64,000 nt of DNA from QQVM01 sp035341855. GTDB taxonomy: Bacteria; Bacteroidota; Bacteroidia; AKYH767-A; 2013-40CM-41-45. Both the position numbers and the translations under genes were made by a program. The stretch's first letter is position 1, and every line of letters begins with the position of its first letter. A model generated the notes under the pieces. It made no database searches. It had not been told where the DNA came from and saw nothing but the letters and a program-made list of their open reading frames with translations. This document shows positions 25,475-33,557 of the stretch, piece by piece. Where the stretch lies: positions 9,446 through 73,445 of the forward strand of contig DAOQWA010000011.1 of the NCBI GenBank assembly GCA_035341855.1. The letters are read 5' to 3'.

Positions 25475-26410
25475 ATGGATATACTTGAGATCAGATCAGT
25501 TTCAAAATCTTATGCTTCTCACCGTGCCTTGAACAAGGTGTCATTGCATATACCTTCTCAGAGTGTCTTTGGCTTATTAGGCCCGAATGGTGCGGGTAAA
25601 ACTTCTTTGATCCGAATAATCACACAGATCACTGCGCCTGATGAGGGAGAAATATTATTTATGGGTAAGCCTCTCAAAGCAGAACATATCAATCGAATGG
25701 GCTACCTGCCTGAGGAGCGTGGTTTGTACAAGAAAATGGAAGTGGGTGAACAGGCATTGTATCTGGCCAGACTAAAGGGACTATCACGTGCAGAGGCAAT
25801 GAAAAAATTAAAATTCTGGTTTGAAAAATTTGAGATTCAATCCTGGTGGAAAAAGAAAGTAGAGGAGTTGTCAAAGGGAATGGCTCAAAAAGTTCAGTTT
25901 GTTACTACTGTATTACATGAACCTGAGTTCCTTATACTTGATGAACCTTTTACAGGCTTTGATCCGATTAATGCCGAGTTGATAAAAAATGAGTTGCTGG
26001 AACTTCGATCAAAAGGAACTACTATCGTGCTTTCCACACACAGAATGGAAAGTGTTGAAGAACTTTGCAGTCATATTTCGCTTATAAACCGTTCTGAAGT
26101 GATTCTGGAAGGCTCTGTGAAGGATATTCGCAAACAAAATAAATCCAATACATATGAATTACTCTATGTTGGGAATAGAATTGCTTTTACACATGCCTTG
26201 TGGACAGGCTTCGAACTTGTTGATCTGAAAGAAGAATCTGATCACAATATAGCTCATGTAAAGATATTGGGAGGCCATAGTCCGAACGACCTGCTCAATG
26301 TACTTTTACCCCAGGTTCAAATCCTTGGTTTTAAGGAAATAATACCTAGTATGAATGATATATTTATTCAGAAAGTAAGCGATTCTACAACAGCAGAATT
26401 AACAGCTTAA
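25475..26410 (+). CDS. ABC transporter ATP-binding protein (NatA/ABC-2 type, DUF4162 tail)
   Basis: This cytoplasmic ATPase subunit of an exporter has 311 residues. Walker A is GPNGAGKTS (~35-43), the Q-loop is ITQITAPDEG, the signature is ELSKGMAQKVQF, Walker B is LILDEPFTGFDP, and the H-loop is VLSTHRMES. The C-terminal ~70 residues are of the DUF4162 kind seen in NatA-type ATPases. The partner permease starts 54 bases downstream. The start codon is 14 bases after the dnaJ terminator, so expression may depend on read-through or on a promoter inside the end of dnaJ. Confidence 0.9.
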   Translation: MDILEIRSVSKSYASHRALNKVSLHIPSQSVFGLLGPNGAGKTSLIRIITQITAPDEGEILFMGKPLKAEHINRMGYLPEERGLYKKMEVGEQALYLARLKGLSRAEAMKKLKFWFEKFEIQSWWKKKVEELSKGMAQKVQFVTTVLHEPEFLILDEPFTGFDPINAELIKNELLELRSKGTTIVLSTHRMESVEELCSHISLINRSEVILEGSVKDIRKQNKSNTYELLYVGNRIAFTHALWTGFELVDLKEESDHNIAHVKILGGHSPNDLLNVLLPQVQILGFKEIIPSMNDIFIQKVSDSTTAELTA

Positions 26411-26464
26411 ATTTTCGACACTAAAATACCATTATCAAAATCCATTTAGTCAAATCCGTTTTTC

Positions 26465-27796
26465 ATGATTAAAATATTTCTGGTTATACAACGTGAGTAC
26501 CTCACTAGAGTTAAGAAGAAATCATTTTTAGTAATGACAATTCTTGGTCCATTACTTATGGGTTCAATACTTGTTGCAATGTTGATGATCGATAAAGTGG
26601 ACACAGAAGTGAAGACTATTGCTGTCATCGATGAGACTCATTTATTTTCAGATAAGTTCAAAGACAATGAGCGCATTCGTTTTGTCAGCATGAACGGTCC
26701 GGTTGACTCAATAAGAAATTCAAGTAAGGGAAATAATATCTTTGGTGTACTATACATTCCGGCAACATCTAATCTGTCATCATTGGAAAAAGCTGTTGTT
26801 CTGTATTCTGAATCGCAACCGGGTTTTGAAGTTATTTCGAAAATAAAATTTACACTTGAGAAGGAAATTAACACATCAAAATATCTGGAGGCAGGTATAG
26901 ACGAAAAAAAATTGGCTCAGATTAAAACAGATGTCGATATACGGACCAGAGATCTAGAGGATAAAGAAACAAGCACACCTCTTACAACTGGTCTGGGTTT
27001 TGCAAGCGGTCTGTTGATCTATCTTTTTATTTTCATCTATGGCGCGATGGTTATGCGTGGAGTGATGGAGGAAAAAACAAGTCGTATTGTTGAAGTTATT
27101 ATTTCTTCAGTTAAGCCATTCCAGTTAATGATGGGTAAAATTGTCGGAGTTGCACTCGTCGGTCTCACTCAGTTTATGTTGTGGGTAGTTCTCACTCTTC
27201 TTGTCTATTCCGGTGTTTCGGCAGTTATGCTGAACGGTAAGACAGATCAGGAAAAAGTCGAGACCATGATGAAGGTTAGTCCGGGTGCACAAGCTCAAAT
27301 GGAATATTCAGATGTTCCAACTGTCGCTGAACCGGGCAAAACCGACCAGCTTTTGAAGATGTTAAGCTCCATTAATTTTCCCTTGATCATAGGCATGTTT
27401 ATATTTTATTTTCTCGGAGGATATCTTCTATATAGTGCATTATTTGCGGCCATTGGTTCCGCGGTAGATTCTGAAACAGATACCCAGCAATTCATGTTCC
27501 CTGTCACTATACCACTGATCGTTGCATATATTGCTGCTGTGAATGTTATTCAAAATCCACAGGGAAATGTAGCGTTCTGGTTTTCTGTAATCCCCTTGAC
27601 TTCACCCATAGTAATGATGGTACGAATACCTTTTGGAGTGCCGCTGAGTCATATCATTCTTTCGATGGTTCTGCTCATTGGGGGGTTTGTTTTCACAACA
27701 TGGTTCGCCGCTAAAATTTATCGAACGGGAATTTTGATGTACGGAAAGAAAGTAGGCTATAAGGAAATTTGGAAATGGATTCGTTACCATAACTAA
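26465..27796 (+). CDS. ABC-2 type transporter permease (NatB-like)
   Basis: This inner-membrane subunit pairs with the preceding ATPase. It has 443 residues: one helix near the N-terminus (~20-40, FLVMTILGPLLMGSILVAML), a large periplasmic loop (~45-175), then five to six helices in the C-terminal half. RGVMEEKTSRIVEVIISSVKPFQLMMGK is the coupling region typical of NatB/YhfJ-like permeases (here spread over residues ~198-225). Na+ or small-molecule export is the family theme; the cargo is unknown. Confidence 0.88.
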   Translation: MIKIFLVIQREYLTRVKKKSFLVMTILGPLLMGSILVAMLMIDKVDTEVKTIAVIDETHLFSDKFKDNERIRFVSMNGPVDSIRNSSKGNNIFGVLYIPATSNLSSLEKAVVLYSESQPGFEVISKIKFTLEKEINTSKYLEAGIDEKKLAQIKTDVDIRTRDLEDKETSTPLTTGLGFASGLLIYLFIFIYGAMVMRGVMEEKTSRIVEVIISSVKPFQLMMGKIVGVALVGLTQFMLWVVLTLLVYSGVSAVMLNGKTDQEKVETMMKVSPGAQAQMEYSDVPTVAEPGKTDQLLKMLSSINFPLIIGMFIFYFLGGYLLYSALFAAIGSAVDSETDTQQFMFPVTIPLIVAYIAAVNVIQNPQGNVAFWFSVIPLTSPIVMMVRIPFGVPLSHIILSMVLLIGGFVFTTWFAAKIYRTGILMYGKKVGYKEIWKWIRYHN

Positions 27797-27916
27797 TAGA
27801 ATAGCCCTTAAGCTCTTTTCTGGTTGAGAATTAGACGGTTTAATCTCAATTGAAATTTTAGCGATTTTTCTTCTATATTTATGAAGATTTTAACTGCTCA
27901 GGTTAAATAGCTTCTT

Positions 27917-28933
27917 ATGTCTCAGCAGCCTACCCGAAATAGCCGTATTGCAGTCCTGGATCTGGGAACAAATACTTTCCATTTGCTGATCGTCGATGTG
28001 TATCCTGAAGGCAAGTGCAGGAAGGTATTCAAATCAAAAATTGTAGTTAAGCTGGGTGAGGGTGGAATACACAAATCTTTTATAACAGAGAAATCTTTTT
28101 CAAGAGGAATCCGCGCGCTAAAACATTATGCCGAGATCATTAAAAAGAATCAGGCAAGAGAAGTATATGCTTTTGCTACTTCTGCAATCCGTAGCGCTAA
28201 GAACGGACCGGATTTTGCCCGGGTCGTTTTACAACAGACCGGCATCAGGATTAAGATAATCTCCGGAGAGGAAGAAGCAAGATTAATTTGCCTTGGTGTA
28301 AGACAATGTATTGAAATGAATGATGAGGCTGTCTTGATCATGGATATAGGTGGAGGTAGCACCGAGTTTATCATCGCAGACAAGGAAAATATTTTTGCAA
28401 GACATAGTTTTAATATTGGAGCAGCAAGGTTACTGGAGCTGTTTAATCCTTCTGACCCGGTAAATGAAGACGAAGTGCTTAAAGTTGAGAAATTCTTGAA
28501 GGATCAATTGTCGGATCTTGATAAGTCAATTAAAAAATTTCCTGTCAATAAACTTATAGGTTCATCTGGAAGCTTCGATACATTCGCTGAAATGATAGGA
28601 TACAAATTCCATAATAAAAACGTTCTGAAAAATGTGAATTCCTATGATTTTGAGCTGAGCGAATATTGTGAGTTGCATGATGAACTTTTACTTTCTACTA
28701 AAGCCCAAAGGAATAAAATGAAAGGGCTCATCAAAATGAGGGTAGATATGATTGTCCTGGCAAGTATTTGCACCAGCTTTGTCCTCAAACGCTATTCATT
28801 AAATGAAATGGCACTTTCGAAGTTTGCTCTAAAAGAAGGAGCACTATGGGAGATAATAAATAAAGTTGTAAAATCAAACAGCGCAAATGGTATCAAAACA
28901 GGAAGGGAGCCTCATTTTGTTAAAACTGATTGA
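27917..28933 (+). CDS. Ppx/GppA-family phosphatase (exopolyphosphatase-like)
   Basis: This 338-residue member of the actin-like ATPase superfamily removes phosphate from polyphosphate or pppGpp in studied relatives. Phosphate-1 loop VLDLGTNTFHLLIVDV, YAFATSAIRSAKNG, SGEEEARLICLGV (with the catalytic Glu) and phosphate-2 loop MDIGGGSTEFII are present. It lacks the C-terminal HD-like domains of long Ppx, as usual for the ~300-residue form. The gene is alone. Polyphosphate versus alarmone preference cannot be read from the sequence. Confidence 0.9.
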   Translation: MSQQPTRNSRIAVLDLGTNTFHLLIVDVYPEGKCRKVFKSKIVVKLGEGGIHKSFITEKSFSRGIRALKHYAEIIKKNQAREVYAFATSAIRSAKNGPDFARVVLQQTGIRIKIISGEEEARLICLGVRQCIEMNDEAVLIMDIGGGSTEFIIADKENIFARHSFNIGAARLLELFNPSDPVNEDEVLKVEKFLKDQLSDLDKSIKKFPVNKLIGSSGSFDTFAEMIGYKFHNKNVLKNVNSYDFELSEYCELHDELLLSTKAQRNKMKGLIKMRVDMIVLASICTSFVLKRYSLNEMALSKFALKEGALWEIINKVVKSNSANGIKTGREPHFVKTD

Positions 28934-29029
28934 TCTTTTTAATCTCTTTAATGTAATTCTATTTATAGTTAATTAAGCAATCAATGTACCTATTGGCAAA
29001 GTGAATGTATTGATAATTATTAGAAATTT

Positions 29030-30190
29030 ATGACAGCAAAAATATTGATCATTGATGATGAGAAACCAATTAGAAATACCTTGCGGGATATACTGCAATA
29101 TGAAAAGTTTGAAGTATTAGAAGCTGCTGATGGGGCAGAGGGTATCAAAATTGCTTCTATGCATAAACCTGATATGGTTTTATGTGACATCAAGATGGCT
29201 AAAATGGATGGCCTTGAAGTATTGGCTAAATTGCAGGAGCTCGATCCTGATTTACCTGTCGTTATGATCTCCGGTCATGGAACAATTGAGACAGCTGTTG
29301 AGTCGCTTAAGAAAGGTGCATATGATTATATCTCAAAACCACCTGATCTAAACAGATTATTGGTTACTGTACGAAATGCTTTAGACCGAACTACACTTAT
29401 CACTGAGACGAAAAGTCTGAAGCGAAAGGTTTATAAAACCAGAGAGATCATTGGAGACTCTGCCGCTATCAGACAGATTAAAGAAATGATTGACAAGGTT
29501 GCAGGTACGGAAGCTCGTGTATTGATAACGGGAAGTAATGGAACAGGAAAGGAACTAGTGGCTAGATGGTTACATGAGAAAAGTAAGCGTGCCATCGGTC
29601 CATTAGTTGAAGTAAATTGTGCAGCTATACCTTCTGAGCTCATAGAGAGCGAATTGTTTGGTCACGAAAAGGGAGCTTTTACCTCTGCGATAAAGCAAAG
29701 AGTAGGAAAGTTTGAGCTTGCAAAGGATGGAACATTATTTTTAGATGAGATTGGAGATATGAGTTTGTCGGCTCAGTCAAAAGTTTTACGGGCACTTCAG
29801 GAGAATAAAATTACTAGAGTTGGCGGAGAGAAAGAGATACCCGTTAACCCGAGGATTGTTGCCGCTACAAATAAAGATTTAAAAGCTGAAATTGAAAAGG
29901 GAAATTTTCGCGAAGATCTTTACCATCGGTTGAGTGTCATTCTCATTCATGTACCGGCGCTGAATGACAGAAGAGAAGATGTCCCCTTATTAGCGGAACA
30001 TTTTATTAAAGAAATATGTGAAGATTACGGAATGCCCTTGAAAGAATTTACTCCGGATGCAATGAAGGAGCTGCAAAAAACAAACTGGACAGGTAACATT
30101 AGAGAGCTTCATAATGTCGTTGAGCGTCTGGTAATACTCTGCGATAAAAAAATCAGCGATAAGGACGTGAAGCTATTTGCAGGGAAATGA
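29030..30190 (+). CDS. NtrC-like response regulator, receiver plus sigma-54 AAA+ domain, no HTH
   Basis: This 386-residue protein has a receiver domain (1-120; acidic pocket ~9-11, phosphorylation site Asp53, Lys after SKPPD) followed by a sigma-54-interaction AAA+ ATPase (~143-375). Walker A is GSNGTGKE (168-175) and the GAFTSA loop that contacts sigma-54 is at 215-220. FLDEIGDM and an R-finger region near NFREDLYHRLSV are also present. It ends at KDVKLFAGK, directly after the AAA+ lid, so the Fis-type DNA-binding domain is absent. A cognate histidine kinase is not in the window. Confidence 0.93.
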   Translation: MTAKILIIDDEKPIRNTLRDILQYEKFEVLEAADGAEGIKIASMHKPDMVLCDIKMAKMDGLEVLAKLQELDPDLPVVMISGHGTIETAVESLKKGAYDYISKPPDLNRLLVTVRNALDRTTLITETKSLKRKVYKTREIIGDSAAIRQIKEMIDKVAGTEARVLITGSNGTGKELVARWLHEKSKRAIGPLVEVNCAAIPSELIESELFGHEKGAFTSAIKQRVGKFELAKDGTLFLDEIGDMSLSAQSKVLRALQENKITRVGGEKEIPVNPRIVAATNKDLKAEIEKGNFREDLYHRLSVILIHVPALNDRREDVPLLAEHFIKEICEDYGMPLKEFTPDAMKELQKTNWTGNIRELHNVVERLVILCDKKISDKDVKLFAGK

Positions 30191-30231
30191 TCACCAATTC
30201 AATAATAACAAATATTAAATTGAATTAGAGT

Positions 30232-31143
30232 ATGTCAAATAAAATAAGAACAGTAAAAAGAATGAGCCAGCGGTACAAGAATTTTAGTTTCTCAGAGCTA
30301 ATGACCAAGGCTGATGAGGAATTTCTTGAATCTATCATTGAAATGGATTCAATGGGTAACATATTGTTTGAATCAAAATTCAATAATCTGGGTGAGCTTG
30401 AAGAGAAAAATTCTTTAACATATACTCCTGAGGGCAAATTAGTAGAACATGTGTTATACTATGCGATGGACGAAATGACAGAAAAGCGACTGCTTAAAAG
30501 GGACGATAAAGGTAGGTTGTTAGAGGAAACTAAATATTATGGAGAAGAAAGCGGAGAAAAAACAAGTTATGAGTATAATGAAAAAGATTTGCTTTCTGTA
30601 ATCATTGAATATGACGAAGAAGGACAATTTGTCTCACGTGAAGAAATCTTTTATGATGAGAAAGGTGGAGTAGCAGAACGGATTAAGACAAATGAAAAGA
30701 ATGAAGTGATTGAAAAAGTATTGTTTGAGAAAACCAATGACGATAAAATTATTTTGGAAAAGGAATTTGGAGCTGATGGTGAATTGAGAAGTGTATCTAC
30801 TATTGCATTCGACGAAAATGGCAAAGAAGTATCCATTCACCAAAGCAGTCCTGATGGGAAACTGTTAGGTGGAATCTTAACCAGTTATGACGAAAGGGGC
30901 AATGTGCGCGAACGAAAGTATAAAGACTTATATGGAAAGGTCGTAAAATATGAATACGATGAAAACGACCGCATGATAACACAGGAAATTTTCGACACAG
31001 GCGGCCTGCTTCTCAGAAAGAATATCTATGAATATGATGATGCAGGGAACTTACTTACTGAACAAACATTTGAAATGGATAACTCAAGAGGCTCAAAGGA
31101 AAAGCACTTTGGCACCAGGTATGAATATGAGTTTTACGAATGA
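30232..31143 (+). CDS. Cytoplasmic YD/RHS-like repeat protein, function unknown
   Basis: This acidic protein has 303 residues without a signal peptide or membrane segment. From ~35 to the end it is built of ~20-residue units of the type Y-D/N-E-x-G-x-L/V followed by a charged strand, for example YEYDENDRMITQEIFD and YEYDDAGNLLTEQTF. Such YD repeats normally form the extracellular shells of RHS or teneurin proteins and are exported, so a cytoplasmic all-repeat protein is unusual. It lies 41 bases after the sigma-54-type regulator and may be in the same operon. Confidence 0.6.
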   Translation: MSNKIRTVKRMSQRYKNFSFSELMTKADEEFLESIIEMDSMGNILFESKFNNLGELEEKNSLTYTPEGKLVEHVLYYAMDEMTEKRLLKRDDKGRLLEETKYYGEESGEKTSYEYNEKDLLSVIIEYDEEGQFVSREEIFYDEKGGVAERIKTNEKNEVIEKVLFEKTNDDKIILEKEFGADGELRSVSTIAFDENGKEVSIHQSSPDGKLLGGILTSYDERGNVRERKYKDLYGKVVKYEYDENDRMITQEIFDTGGLLLRKNIYEYDDAGNLLTEQTFEMDNSRGSKEKHFGTRYEYEFYE

Positions 31144-31218
31144 GTCTTGCAGATTTCGGATGAATATTTGATTACAATTAATTGAATTGGCGATAGAATA
31201 TATGCAAATACACTTATC

Positions 31219-32592
31219 CTAAATCCCATCAACAGGCTCTACATATTCGCCTTCCCATTTAGCTATAACTACTGTTGCAAGACAATTACCTATAACATTC
31301 ACTGATGTTCTTGCCATATCCATTAACTCATCGATTCCAAGAATGATAAAAATGGGCGCAACCGGTAAGCCGAAGCTGGCGGCAGTCCCAAGGAGAATAA
31401 CAAGAGATGCACGAGGTACACCTGCAACACCTTTACTGGTGACCATGAGAGTCAGTACCATGACAATTTGTTCTCCCCAGCTCATGTTGATACCTGCAGC
31501 TTGTGCAACGAAAACTGAGGCAAGTGATAAGTAGAGGGTTGTTCCATCAAGATTAAAGCTATATCCTGTAGGTAAAACAAAAGCAACAATCTTTCTAGGC
31601 ACGCCAAGTTTTTCCATGTTCTCCATAGCTTTAGGTAACGCGGCCTCCGAACTGGTCGTTGCAAAAGCAATAGATACAGGTTCTACAATGGCATTAATGA
31701 ATTTTTTTAAAGGAACTTTTGCAATCAGTGCGACCGGAAGTAAAACAAACAAGAGAAAAAATATCAGTGCTAAATAAAGTGTAGAAAGCAGCTGGAATAA
31801 ATTCATGAGGATTCCTATTCCCATATGACTAACCGTATATGCAATAGCAGCACCGACACCTATTGGAGCAAAGTACATCACCACACGCGTAAATTTAAAC
31901 ATGACTTCTGCTAAACTTTCTGTGAAGTCTAGCATCGGTTTTCGTTTAGCTTCATTTACCAATGCCAAACCAATAGCAAAAAGAATGCTGAACACTACGA
32001 TCTGCAATACTTGTCCATCAGCAATTGACTTGGCAACATTCTCAGGAAAAATGTGCAGAATAACTTCTTCGGCAGTTTGTTTTTGCCCCACCAATGTTTC
32101 TCCTGGAGGCGGAGGAGGTAGATCAATTCCAACCCCGGCTTGAGATATATTGATGGCAAACAAGCCTATGAAAAGAGCTATTGTCGTCACCACCTCAAAA
32201 TAAATCAGGGATTTTAATCCCATCCTGCCAACTTGCTTTAGGCTCGCATGTCCGGCTATACCTACAACAAGTGTAGAAAACAGGAGTGGTGCAATGATTG
32301 TTTTTATTAGCTTAAGAAATATTTTGCTCAAAACCTGCAAGTGTACCGCAAAATCCGGCGCATCATAGCCGATTTCAGTTCCGATAAACATACTATACAA
32401 AATCCAGGCAGTGAGAGATTTTTTCTTCACTACAAGGTAGCCGAATATCAGAAGGACAAACACCCGTAACGGGATCAGGATTGGTGTTCCTAAGCCCAGC
32501 CAGTTGTTTTCCTGAGCCAGCATGAGTATCCCGTATGCTGCTACGATACTTAGATACAATAGTGAGAGACGTCCTTTATTTAATTCAGGCAT
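31219..32592 (-). CDS. Dicarboxylate/amino acid:cation symporter (DAACS/GltP family)
   Basis: This inner-membrane transporter takes up glutamate, aspartate or C4-dicarboxylates with Na+ or H+. It has 457 residues and eight predicted helices plus two re-entrant loops. Hallmarks are LIKTIIAPLLFSTLVVGIAG, the HP1 Ser-rich ATTSSEAALPKAMEN, the TM7 motif FNLDGTTLYLSLA (Asn-x-Asp-Gly-Thr), and HP2 VAGVPRASLV. The converging YD-repeat gene ends 75 bases away. Its direction follows the sulfur cluster, but a terminator separates them. Confidence 0.93.
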   Translation of the reverse strand: MPELNKGRLSLLYLSIVAAYGILMLAQENNWLGLGTPILIPLRVFVLLIFGYLVVKKKSLTAWILYSMFIGTEIGYDAPDFAVHLQVLSKIFLKLIKTIIAPLLFSTLVVGIAGHASLKQVGRMGLKSLIYFEVVTTIALFIGLFAINISQAGVGIDLPPPPPGETLVGQKQTAEEVILHIFPENVAKSIADGQVLQIVVFSILFAIGLALVNEAKRKPMLDFTESLAEVMFKFTRVVMYFAPIGVGAAIAYTVSHMGIGILMNLFQLLSTLYLALIFFLLFVLLPVALIAKVPLKKFINAIVEPVSIAFATTSSEAALPKAMENMEKLGVPRKIVAFVLPTGYSFNLDGTTLYLSLASVFVAQAAGINMSWGEQIVMVLTLMVTSKGVAGVPRASLVILLGTAASFGLPVAPIFIILGIDELMDMARTSVNVIGNCLATVVIAKWEGEYVEPVDGI

Positions 32593-32673
32593 AGAATAAA
32601 GCAGGTGTGGTATTAGCTAAAGCCTGTAAATATAGAATAATATAAACTCAAGACCATAATTTTGAGATCGGTC

Positions 32674-32704
32674 AAAAAAAAACCCTGATTTGGTCAGGGT
32701 TTTA
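32674..32704 (-). terminator. Rho-independent terminator ending the rhodanese operon
   Basis: On the minus strand AAAACCCTGA pairs with TCAGGGTTTT around a five-base loop (arms 32694-32701 and 32681-32688 plus flanking A/T), followed by a T run (32674-32680 complement). Confidence 0.85.
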
Positions 32705-32720
32705 AAAATACGTTAAAAAC

Positions 32721-33038
32721 TTATTTTCTAATTCTCGATTGGAGGCTCATCCATCCTCCGCCATTGTGAACTTCACTAAAACCATTAGATTTGAGAATGT
32801 TTTTTGCAGAAGCACTTCTCATGCCTGAGGCACAACAGGTAATTACCGGTTTATCCTTCTTAATTTTTTGCAAGTGCCGGTCTAAGTTGTTGAGTGGAAT
32901 ATTTATGGATCCTTTAATGTGCCCTTGTTGGTATTCGTTTTTTGTTCGCACATCAACAATCGTGGCTCCCTGATTCATGAGAGTTGGATAGTCGACGGCT
33001 GGTCCTATACCAAATATTTTTTTAATGAATTGTATCAT
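32721..33038 (-). CDS. Single-domain rhodanese (sulfurtransferase)
   Basis: This 105-residue rhodanese carries a persulfide on a loop Cys. It has IVDVRTKNEYQQGHIKGSINIPL (DVR and H-I/A-x-G-S/A-I-N-I-P core) and the active loop CCASGMRS with Cys69 as the catalytic position and Arg74 closing the six-residue loop. The ATG at 33038 is chosen; the frame extends to a TTG at 33092, but that start would overlap the previous gene. It is the last gene of the sulfur cluster and a second rhodanese lies 35 bases upstream. Confidence 0.88.
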   Translation of the reverse strand: MIQFIKKIFGIGPAVDYPTLMNQGATIVDVRTKNEYQQGHIKGSINIPLNNLDRHLQKIKKDKPVITCCASGMRSASAKNILKSNGFSEVHNGGGWMSLQSRIRK

Positions 33039-33073
33039 AATTTTTAAGTCTATTTTTTCAGTATTTGATTTGT

Positions 33074-33316
33074 TTAAAGCACTTGTAACCAACTGCCTCC
33101 ATTTTCACAATTTATTCCTTGTTGCTTGAGAAAGGCTGTTGCCTGGCCGCTTCTTCCTCCACTTGCACAGCAAAGAATTATTTGACCTTGAATTTGTTTT
33201 AATTCTTCTATTCGATCCGGTATTTCGTGAAGTGGGATGTTAATTGATCCGCTCACGTTTCCATCTGAGAACTCTTCGGGCGTCCTCACATCAATGATTG
33301 TTTTTCTGTTTGTCAT
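33074..33316 (-). CDS. Minimal rhodanese-like protein
   Basis: This short (80-residue) rhodanese begins at the first strand (KTIIDVRTPEEFSDG) and ends soon after the active helix. The loop CCASGGRS (Cys50, Arg55) is intact, so sulfur transfer is chemically possible. It lacks the N-terminal helix and last C-terminal helix of ordinary ~105-residue domains. It is near-identical in loop sequence to the following rhodanese gene (CCASGMRS), which suggests related roles as sulfur carriers. Confidence 0.85.
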   Translation of the reverse strand: MTNRKTIIDVRTPEEFSDGNVSGSINIPLHEIPDRIEELKQIQGQIILCCASGGRSGQATAFLKQQGINCENGGSWLQVL

Positions 33317-33329
33317 CTTTTATAGGGTG

Positions 33330-33536
33330 TTAATTTTTATCTTTTTTATCTTTTTGAATCATGTTAAATAAAAGTCCTCCAACCATCGCTCCATATAAAG
33401 TACTATTGATGGGCTTTGAAGTGATAGCACATGTTCCACTTTGACAACCTACATAAAAATAGTAGAGATAGCCTGCCATTCCACCCATAATGATACCTAT
33501 CAATATGTACTTATATTTGAAAATGAAGTCGGTCAT
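33330..33536 (-). CDS. DUF6132 small membrane protein
   Basis: This 68-residue protein has two hydrophobic segments: YKYILIGIIMGGMAGYLYYF and STLYGAMVGGLLFNMI. Between them is VGCQSGTCAITS, with a C-x4-C pair that would face one side of the membrane and could handle thiols or metal. The family has no established function but is typical of Bacteroidota sulfur and rhodanese clusters. It lies 13 bases upstream of the minimal rhodanese and 21 downstream of the dioxygenase gene, so it belongs to the operon. Confidence 0.75.
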   Translation of the reverse strand: MTDFIFKYKYILIGIIMGGMAGYLYYFYVGCQSGTCAITSKPINSTLYGAMVGGLLFNMIQKDKKDKN

Positions 33537-33557
33537 GAATTGAATAATTATCCAGGA

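Noticed and set aside
26305..26325. GGTTCAAATCC string resembling a tRNA T-arm.
   Set aside because: It lies inside the ABC ATPase gene, and no acceptor stem, D-arm or anticodon arm can be drawn around it.
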